This document shows positions 38,739 through 44,015 of a DNA stretch of 44,015 bases, in pieces. The stretch's first letter is position 1. Every line of letters starts with the position of its first letter. The stretch is taken from NCBI GenBank assembly GCA_902490005.1, contig CABUCM010000024.1, positions 1-44,015 on the forward strand, written 5' to 3'. Under the pieces are notes generated by a model, which ran no database searches, had not been told where the DNA came from, and saw only the letters and a program-made list of their open reading frames with translations. Made by a program: the position numbers and the translations under genes. Origin of the DNA: an uncultured Ruminiclostridium sp. GTDB taxonomy: Bacteria > Bacillota > Clostridia > Oscillospirales > Acutalibacteraceae.

Positions 38739-39682
38739 AAGAAAAAGCGCCTCCGAGATTGAGCAGTATTCAATGGTTCGTGTCCATTGCGGCCGGCTTG
38801 GCCATGTTTTTGCTGCCCCAGGATGCCCAAAGCTATTTTTCTGATATTTACCGTCAGATTTATGTGGCGGTGATCTCCTTTGGCATCGCGTTTGTGCTTT
38901 TGCTTCTATTTAAGCTGTATGAACCCCTGGGCGTGGCTATGATGTCGTCCATGTTCCTGACCGTGGCTGTGTTCGCGATCCGGATCGGGATACGGATATA
39001 CGAAGGGCCGTCGCTGGAATCCTTTACCATGTCTGTGAACGTTTATGATGGATTAAGCTGGGGCCTGGTTTGGTCGATGCCCTTGCTCTGCTGTTTTCTC
39101 ATGCGGCTTTTCGCCCAGGGGATTTGGAGCGAGCCGGAGGCGAAACGGGACTTTTGCCGCTTTTTCCAAAAGGCCTCCGTGGCCTCGGGGTGTTATCTGC
39201 TGATTTTGCTGCTGGCGATTTTCCTATATTTCCGTCCTATGAACTTTACCGGGCTGCGGCAGCTGAACCTAGTGCCCTTCGCGCAGCTTACTCGTTATGC
39301 CCAGGCCTTTCAAGAAGGGAATCCCGATGGGATGAAGCTGTTTTTCAGCGATGTGGTTTTCTTTGTTCCCATTGGATTTTTTACGTTTGCTTTGACCCCA
39401 GCCTGGCGGATATGGAAAAAGCTGCTGGCGGCCCTGGCCTTTATCGTGGTTATCGAGGCGTTCCAATACTTCCTCAATACCGGCGCGGCGGATATCGACG
39501 ACGTGATCTGCTGTATGGCGGGGTTTGGTTTGGGCGGCTTTGTGAAATTCCTTTTGGACCGCATTCGCAGAGGTGTGACCAGGGGGAAAGAAACAAAAAT
39601 ATGTTACGTATGGGAATCGGAGCGAAAGGAACATCCCAATCGGAAGCTGAGAAAACCGAAAACGAAAACGGGAATAGAATGA
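38735..39682 (+). CDS. VanZ-like membrane protein
   Basis: Membrane protein of 315 aa with about six or seven hydrophobic helices. The VanZ-like core is in the C-terminal half (NLVPFAQLTRYAQAF, FSDVVFFVPIGFF, and EAFQYFLNTGAADIDDVICCMAGFGLG); a basic tail of about 35 residues follows. VanZ proteins confer low-level teicoplanin resistance in enterococci, but most family members have no known role, so resistance is not implied. ATG 38735 overlaps the ruvX stop by four bases and has AGGAGG eight bases upstream. Terminator after the gene. Confidence 0.88.
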   Translation: MKEKAPPRLSSIQWFVSIAAGLAMFLLPQDAQSYFSDIYRQIYVAVISFGIAFVLLLLFKLYEPLGVAMMSSMFLTVAVFAIRIGIRIYEGPSLESFTMSVNVYDGLSWGLVWSMPLLCCFLMRLFAQGIWSEPEAKRDFCRFFQKASVASGCYLLILLLAIFLYFRPMNFTGLRQLNLVPFAQLTRYAQAFQEGNPDGMKLFFSDVVFFVPIGFFTFALTPAWRIWKKLLAALAFIVVIEAFQYFLNTGAADIDDVICCMAGFGLGGFVKFLLDRIRRGVTRGKETKICYVWESERKEHPNRKLRKPKTKTGIE

Positions 39683-39683
39683 T

Positions 39684-39714
39684 AAAAGCCGCCGACTGCT
39701 GCCCGGCGGCTTTT
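39684..39714 (+). terminator. Terminator after the VanZ-like gene
   Basis: Perfect 10-bp stem AAAAGCCGCC (39684-39693) with GGCGGCTTTT (39705-39714), then CTTAT. Confidence 0.88.
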
Positions 39715-39847
39715 CTTATCGGGTGAAATTTTAAAGAAGGCCAGGACTTTTAGATGGCTTTATCATATGCTCTTTCGTGAAAAAGGCTTAAATTTTGCCC
39801 TGATTTTGTCTCATAATGCTGAAGTTAAAAATGATTAATTTCTCCGA

Positions 39848-39877
39848 TTGACAAAGCTCCTAATAGTATAGTAGGAT
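39848..39877 (+). promoter_or_regulatory. Promoter of the MFS gene with overlapping dyad
   Basis: Perfect -35 TTGACA (39848-39853), 18-bp spacer, TAGGAT (39872-39877; 4 of 6). An imperfect dyad TCCTA-N9-TAGGA (39858-39876, 14 of 19 positions symmetrical) fills the spacer and -10. A second TTGACA at 39877-39882 repeats GATTGACAA. The arrangement suggests repression; no regulator gene is adjacent. Confidence 0.5.
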
Positions 39878-39935
39878 TGACAATGACGGCATAAAGCAAA
39901 ATTTTAGCATTGAGGAAAATGAGGGAACAAATCAC

Positions 39936-41156
39936 ATGGTTACACTATTTTTAATTGTTATTTACGCGGCTTTTATCAGCTTAGGCTTGCCGGATTCCCT
40001 GCTGGGGGTGGCGTGGCCTGTGGCCCAAAAGGAGTTTGGGGCCAGCCTGGGGGACGCGGGGTACGTGTCGATGGTGATTTCGGTGGGCACGGTGATTTCC
40101 AGCCTATTAAGCAGCAGGCTTTTAAAGCGTTTCGGCACCGGGAAAGTGACAATGGTCAGCGTGCTGATGACTGCCTTGGCGCTGTTGGGCCTGGGGTTTG
40201 TGCCCAGCTTTGTGTTTATGATCTTGCTGGCTATCCCCCTGGGGCTTGGAGCCGGCGCGGTGGATTCCGGCCTGAACGAATATGTGGCGGAGCACTATGA
40301 GTCCCGGCATATGAGCTGGCTTCACTGCTTTTGGGGCGTAGGCGCCATGACGGGCCCTTTGATTATGTCTCAGTACATAGGCATGGGAATTGATTGGAGA
40401 AAGGGCTATTTGACGGTAGCCATCATTCAATTCGTGCTGGTGGCGGTGCTGATAGCGACCCTTCCCCTGTGGGATAAGGTGGCCCAGAGAACCAACAAGA
40501 AAAAAGAGGAGGAAGGGGGAGAGGCAGAAAGCGTCATAACGCCTGCCGCTTCTGAGAAGCAAGGCTTTCTGGCGCCTTTGAAGATCAAGGGCGCGAAGAT
40601 TGCGCTGGTTTCCTTTTTCCTCTATTGCGGCGTGGAAATGACCTTGGGCCTTTGGGGAAGCAGCTTCCTGATCTCCCAAAAGGGAATCGCCGCCGCCACC
40701 GCCGCTCAGTGGGTCTCTTTTTACTGGGGCGGTTTGACGCTGGGGCGGTTGGTATCCGGATTCTTGGCGATGAAGTTCAATAACCAGCAAATGATCCGCA
40801 TCGGGGAAATCACGGTTTTACTGGGGGTTGTGTGCCTGCTTTTGCCTTTGCCGGACTTTGTCTGCCTGACCGGGTTCGTTCTGGTCGGGGTGGGCTGCGC
40901 GCCGATTTATCCCTGCATGCTCCACGAAACCCCTGTCCGTTTTGGCAAGGCGGACGCCCAGTCTATGATGGGCTTTCAGATGGCCATATGCTATACCGGT
41001 TCCACGCTGCTGCCGCCGTTTTTCGGCTGGGTAGCCACCAATCTAAGTGTGAGCCTGCTGCCGGTGTTTTTGTTGGTATATATTGTCATCATGCTGGTCA
41101 GCAGCGAAGCCTCCAACCATATTTTTAACCGCAAAAAGCAGCCTTTAGAGTCATAA
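39936..41156 (+). CDS. Major facilitator superfamily transporter
   Basis: Membrane transporter of 406 aa with about 12 helices in two halves, joined by a charged loop (NKKKEEEGGEAES, about residues 188-200). The N-terminal SLGLPDSLLGVAWPVAQKEFG helix and the following SRLLKRFGTGKVT loop are typical of fucose-permease-like MFS members. The ATG at 39936 has GAGGG about ten bases upstream. It is monocistronic, with its own promoter and a bidirectional terminator. Substrate unknown; sugars or drugs are both possible. Confidence 0.9.
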   Translation: MVTLFLIVIYAAFISLGLPDSLLGVAWPVAQKEFGASLGDAGYVSMVISVGTVISSLLSSRLLKRFGTGKVTMVSVLMTALALLGLGFVPSFVFMILLAIPLGLGAGAVDSGLNEYVAEHYESRHMSWLHCFWGVGAMTGPLIMSQYIGMGIDWRKGYLTVAIIQFVLVAVLIATLPLWDKVAQRTNKKKEEEGGEAESVITPAASEKQGFLAPLKIKGAKIALVSFFLYCGVEMTLGLWGSSFLISQKGIAAATAAQWVSFYWGGLTLGRLVSGFLAMKFNNQQMIRIGEITVLLGVVCLLLPLPDFVCLTGFVLVGVGCAPIYPCMLHETPVRFGKADAQSMMGFQMAICYTGSTLLPPFFGWVATNLSVSLLPVFLLVYIVIMLVSSEASNHIFNRKKQPLES

Positions 41157-41160
41157 AAGC

Positions 41161-41193
41161 AAAAGCGGGCCGGAATTTTCCGGCCCGCTTTTT
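41161..41193. terminator. Bidirectional terminator between MFS and methyltransferase genes
   Basis: A near-perfect palindrome: AAAAGCGGGCCGGAA (41161-41175) pairs with TTCCGGCCCGCTTTT, with A- and T-runs giving a U-tract on both strands. Its right edge touches the methyltransferase stop codon. Confidence 0.92.
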
Positions 41194-41983
41194 ATTCGGG
41201 TAAGGCGGGGCGCTTTTCCAGCACCGTAATGGCGCAGTAATGAAGAATGGAAAATTGTTCCGGCGCGATTTCACACAGCAGCCGGTTGTGCTCCTGGTCA
41301 AATTTCCGCACCTGATCGGCGGACAGGGAAGCGCCCACCCCGCGGCACGCCCGGAGCCGCCCGGCCCAGCTTTCCCGGGTAAAGGGGATCAGGACGTCGA
41401 ACACCAGATCCTTTTTACGGGTGAAAAGGCTGTCGTAAGCCGGGTCTATGACGATAGGCCGCCGGACTTCTTCTTTTCCGGACCAGGAAGGGTTATACTT
41501 TAAAACCAGCTTTTCGCTGGCCTGAGCGACGGAATCCTCATAAGGCAGCCATGCCATATAAATAACCGCCAGTTTGCCCGCGGGCTTTAAAATCCCATAA
41601 AGCTTCGGCGCCAGCTCCTGATGGTTGAAATAAAAAAAGCACTGGCAGGCGGTGACGGCGTCAAAGGTTTTCGGCGGAAAAGAAATTTCCTCGGCGGCAC
41701 ACGCCTGATATTGGATGTCAAGGCCTGCTTGCTGAGATAGAAGCCTTGCCTGCTCAATTTGCTCCGGGGAAAGGTCTGTCCCGGTAAAATGGGCGCCATA
41801 AGGGGCCAGGTTTCGGGGGAGAACGCCGGTGCCGGTTCCCAGATCCAATATGTTCTGGCCCCGCGCCCCGATGCCCAAAGCTAGCAGGCGGCCGTAAAGC
41901 TCTTGGGGGTAAATATCCCGGTATTTTGCGTAGTCAGACGAGGTTTTTCCAAAATCAAAGGATCGGCCGTAATCAATATTCAT
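41192..41983 (-). CDS. Class I SAM-dependent methyltransferase
   Basis: Soluble 263-aa enzyme of the Methyltransf_11/UbiE-like type. Motif I is ILDLGTGTG (residues 45-53), the acidic residue for the ribose is Asp70 (GTDLSPEQIEQAR), and CAAEEISFPPKTFDAVTACQCFFYF covers the later motifs. The N-terminal MNIDYGRSFDFGKTSSDYAKYRDIYP resembles many small-molecule methyltransferases of Firmicutes. The ATG at 41983 has GGGAG seven bases upstream; an in-frame ATG at 42007 overlaps gpsA and lacks a site. Substrate unknown. Confidence 0.92.
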   Translation of the reverse strand: MNIDYGRSFDFGKTSSDYAKYRDIYPQELYGRLLALGIGARGQNILDLGTGTGVLPRNLAPYGAHFTGTDLSPEQIEQARLLSQQAGLDIQYQACAAEEISFPPKTFDAVTACQCFFYFNHQELAPKLYGILKPAGKLAVIYMAWLPYEDSVAQASEKLVLKYNPSWSGKEEVRRPIVIDPAYDSLFTRKKDLVFDVLIPFTRESWAGRLRACRGVGASLSADQVRKFDQEHNRLLCEIAPEQFSILHYCAITVLEKRPALPE

Positions 41984-41996
41984 AAAAGCTCCCTTT

Positions 41997-42953
41997 TTAA
42001 AACTCATCTTTTAAGCTTCGCAGAAATAAGCCGGACAAGACCTCCTTGGGATCCTCTCCCTGGTGGATCACCTGATCCACCGCCCGGCAGATGGGAAGAT
42101 CCACCTGAAGGCGTTTCCCCAGAAGGCAGAGGGCCCGTACGGTAGAGGCACCTTCCGCCAGCTCGCCGTAGGGTTCCTTACGGATAAAAAGCTCTCCAAA
42201 GCGGCGGTTGTGGCTGTGCTGGGAAAATAGGGTGGCCTGATAATCCCCCAAATGGCATAAACCGTAGGCGGAGATGCCGTTTCCCCCCATAGCGTCGATG
42301 AGCCTGGCGATCTCCCGGGTACCTCGGGACATTAAGGCGCCTTTCAGGCTGGATTGGTTCAGCCCGTCCAGCATACCGGCGGCGATGCCGATGACGTTTT
42401 TCGCCGCCGCACCCACCTCGCTGCCGATCAAATCGGTGCCGTAATAAAACCGGATCAATTCGCTGGAAAGCAAGGGCACCAGCCGCCGCTTGAGGGCGTC
42501 GCTTTGAGAGTCGATAATCATACAGTTGGGGATTCCCTGGAGAAAATCCTGAACATGCCCGGGCCCTACCCATACGGCGGCGGGGGCCGAAGTGAATTCC
42601 GAAACAATTTGAGTCAGGCGCAGCCCGGTGGTTTCCTCAATGCCCTTCATACATAGGATTACCGGCTGGCCCTTTTTCAGCGGCAGCGAGGCGACATCTG
42701 CCATCAGCTGGCGCAGAGACTGGGCGCTGATGGAGATGAATAAAAGCTCCGCGCGGGAAACCGCCTGAGCCAGGTCGTCGGAAAGAACCAGGGAGGAAGG
42801 AAACGACAGCAATCCGTTTTCACGGGTTTGCCGGAATTCCTCCAGCCTGGCGGAGCCGGGCCGCCCCCAAAGAGTGACGGAAAAACCGATTTTATTTAAG
42901 TACCAGGCGATGAAGGACCCCCACCGCCCGCAGCCGAGAACCGTTGCGTTCAT
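41997..42953 (-). CDS. gpsA: NAD(P)-dependent glycerol-3-phosphate dehydrogenase
   Basis: Dehydrogenase of 318 aa that reduces dihydroxyacetone phosphate to sn-glycerol 3-phosphate for phospholipid synthesis. The Rossmann loop VLGCGRWGSFIA (residues 5-16), the VGPGHVQDFLQGIPN stretch and the catalytic Lys (about 185) in EVGAAAKNVIGIAAGM are present. It is slightly short and the second glycine-rich loop is altered from common GpsA, so a paralogue with another role is possible. ATG with CGGAGG about seven bases upstream, and an extended -10 promoter. The methyltransferase lies 14 bp downstream on the same strand. Confidence 0.88.
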   Translation of the reverse strand: MNATVLGCGRWGSFIAWYLNKIGFSVTLWGRPGSARLEEFRQTRENGLLSFPSSLVLSDDLAQAVSRAELLFISISAQSLRQLMADVASLPLKKGQPVILCMKGIEETTGLRLTQIVSEFTSAPAAVWVGPGHVQDFLQGIPNCMIIDSQSDALKRRLVPLLSSELIRFYYGTDLIGSEVGAAAKNVIGIAAGMLDGLNQSSLKGALMSRGTREIARLIDAMGGNGISAYGLCHLGDYQATLFSQHSHNRRFGELFIRKEPYGELAEGASTVRALCLLGKRLQVDLPICRAVDQVIHQGEDPKEVLSGLFLRSLKDEF

Positions 42954-42989
42954 AAAAAACCTCCGATAAAGTATATTAGCTATAAAGAC

Positions 42990-42998
42990 ATTATAACA
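42990..42998 (-). promoter_or_regulatory. Extended -10 promoter of gpsA
   Basis: Minus strand TGTTATAAT: a perfect TATAAT (42990-42995) with a TGn extension. No convincing -35 is seen, which the extended -10 can offset. Confidence 0.6.
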
Positions 42999-43064
42999 TA
43001 CCGGAGAGAGTAATAGGAAATTTATTGCCAGGCGAAAAGAAAAAACAAAGGTTAAAAAAATATG

Positions 43065-43460
43065 TCAATTCTCTTTTTCTTTCCCAGAAGGCTTTTTTTC
43101 TTCTTTCTTTTTATAAAATATCTGCATCACGCCCATCACCAGCAAAAGGCCGCCGAACAGCTTGGAAAGCCAATAGCCATCGATCAGAGAGGAAAGATAG
43201 GTGCCCAGCCAGGCGCCGGCCACGCCTAAAATGGCGGCGGGGATGGCGGTTTTCCAGGCGATCATTTTTTTTCTGGAATAGACGATCAAAGCGATCACGG
43301 CGCTGGGGATAAAGAAAATTAGATTTACGCCTTGGGCAATGCCCTGCTCCATGCCGAGAAACAGGGTGAGATAGATAATCAGCACGCCGCCGCCGCCCAA
43401 GCCCATAGCGCCGATCACCCCGGATAAGGTGCCTGCTAACGCGGCCCAGAAATAACTCAT
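43065..43460 (-). CDS. TauE/SafE (TSUP) half-transporter, second gene of pair
   Basis: Membrane protein of 131 aa with about four helices, half the usual TauE/SafE length. The repeat motif GVIGAMGLGGGGVLIIYLTLFLG sits in the first helix pair; a lysine-rich tail ends the protein. Members of the family export or import sulfite, sulfoacetate and similar anions; this one is unassigned. The start is the ATG at 43460, overlapping the preceding stop by four bases (ATGA); the frame is open for 20 more codons, all inside the previous gene. It probably assembles with the preceding half. Confidence 0.88.
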   Translation of the reverse strand: MSYFWAALAGTLSGVIGAMGLGGGGVLIIYLTLFLGMEQGIAQGVNLIFFIPSAVIALIVYSRKKMIAWKTAIPAAILGVAGAWLGTYLSSLIDGYWLSKLFGGLLLVMGVMQIFYKKKEEKKPSGKEKEN

Positions 43461-43813
43461 CGGAACAGCATCCGGACGGCGGCCCACAGCATCAGCACCC
43501 CGAAAATGCGGTGAAGCCATACGTCTTTGATTTTAGGAAGCAGCCAGGAACCGATGAGAGAGCCCAGGGCGCCCCAAAGCAGGTAAGGCGCGGCATCGCC
43601 TAAGGTAACCCTGCCGTCGGTTAAGTATAAAATGGAACTGAACACGCAGATGGGCAGAATGACAGCCACTGAGGTGGCGTGGGACTTCTTGGCGTCCAGA
43701 CCGGATTTGGAGAGCATGGGCACCGCGATCATACCGCCGCCCGCCCCCAGCAGGCCGTTGACAGCACCGGAGAGAAAGCCTCCCACTGCCGACAGTGTTT
43801 TCTTTAGTTTCAA
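43457..43813 (-). CDS. TauE/SafE (TSUP) half-transporter, first gene of pair
   Basis: Membrane protein of 118 aa (from the TTG at 43813) with about four helices and the family loop GLLGAGGGMIAVPML. The same frame is open to 43870; I prefer the TTG because GGGGTG lies six bases upstream and it starts the family's usual N-terminus. A GTG at 43822 with AGGAAAG is the alternative. The two half-size proteins together match the length of one eight-helix TauE/SafE. Confidence 0.82.
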   Translation of the reverse strand: MKLKKTLSAVGGFLSGAVNGLLGAGGGMIAVPMLSKSGLDAKKSHATSVAVILPICVFSSILYLTDGRVTLGDAAPYLLWGALGSLIGSWLLPKIKDVWLHRIFGVLMLWAAVRMLFR

Positions 43814-43882
43814 AAAAGACACCCCGTTTCTTTCCTGTTTAGTATGGCAAAAGAAAGGGGGAAGATACACAAGCCCACAACA

Positions 43883-43915
43883 AAAACCCGGAACACTTTA
43901 AGTGTTCCGGGTTTT
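43883..43915. terminator. Bidirectional terminator near the right edge
   Basis: AAAACCCGGAACAC (43883-43896) pairs with GTGTTCCGGGTTTT (43902-43915), loop TTTAA. A- and T-runs make it usable on both strands; it most likely ends a gene coming from the right edge. The remaining 100 bases hold nothing I can name. Confidence 0.75.
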
Positions 43916-44015
43916 CCGGCATAACCGTTGGGTCCAAAACCAAACTCACCGATAAAAGGCATAAAAGAATCCCGCCTGACCGTAATGTGCTATCAATAAC
44001 CTGCCTACCAAAAGA

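Noticed and set aside
1..44015. CRISPR arrays, tRNA and rRNA genes
   Set aside because: No regularly spaced repeats and no cloverleaf or rRNA-like segments were recognised on reading; a tRNAscan-SE and CRISPR finder run would settle it.

Overview
The window looks like chromosome from an anaerobic, Gram-positive, probably spore-forming member of the Clostridia (an Oscillospiraceae/Ruminococcaceae-like gut lineage is my guess; the genus cannot be fixed from the sequence). The pointers are a class III oxygen-sensitive ribonucleotide reductase, a SpoVB-type flippase, VanW and VanZ proteins, a dockerin-like secreted protein, type 1B dihydroorotate dehydrogenase (PyrD+PyrK), strong AGGAGG ribosome binding sites, frequent TTG/GTG starts and moderately high GC.

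Layout. 1-1.0 kb: the 3' part of a large serine recombinase cut by the window edge, probably the end of an integrated element lying against nrdG. 1.1-4.25 kb: nrdD-nrdG on the minus strand, with a consensus promoter and two NrdR-box-like sites. 4.3-7.0 kb: SpoVB-like flippase and a divergent DegV lipid-binding protein. 7.1-12.0 kb: a heterodimeric ABC exporter with one degenerate ATP site, then a sodium:alanine symporter. 12.0-19.3 kb (minus): an envelope-glycolipid block in two operons, flippase-like/GT2/GT2/flippase-like and ABC ATPase/permease/MGDG-synthase-type glycosyltransferase. 19.3-24.9 kb (plus): VanW-type wall protein, DUF2461 protein, dockerin-like secreted protein, PAP2 phosphatase. 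24.9-26.6 kb (minus): a second ABC exporter. 26.8-33.3 kb (plus): an orphan corrinoid protein, mutY, a frameshifted LacI regulator, and the nucleoside salvage genes deoB-deoD-cdd-pdp. 33.3-39.7 kb (plus): a pyrimidine biosynthesis operon pyrC-pyrF-pyrK-pyrD, then a histidine phosphatase, ruvX and a VanZ protein. 39.9-41.2 kb: an MFS transporter. 41.2-43.9 kb (minus): methyltransferase, gpsA-like dehydrogenase and a two-gene half-size TauE/SafE transporter.

How the genes fit together. Nucleotide metabolism dominates: deoxynucleotide formation (nrdDG), salvage of purine and pyrimidine nucleosides (deoB, deoD, cdd, pdp) and part of de novo UMP synthesis (pyrCFKD; carAB, pyrB, pyrE and pyrR are not here). 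A second theme is the cell envelope: glycolipid glycosyltransferases with flippase-like membrane proteins, VanW, VanZ, PAP2, gpsA and the SpoVB-like protein.

No defence island, CRISPR array, rRNA or tRNA gene was recognised. The candidates for something less described are the paired flippase-like/GT2 cassette, the dyads in front of the VanW and MFS genes, the structured leaders before pyrC and the ABC heterodimer, the broken LacI regulator, and terminators that overlap or abut the next gene's ribosome binding site. I saw no convincing wholly new system.
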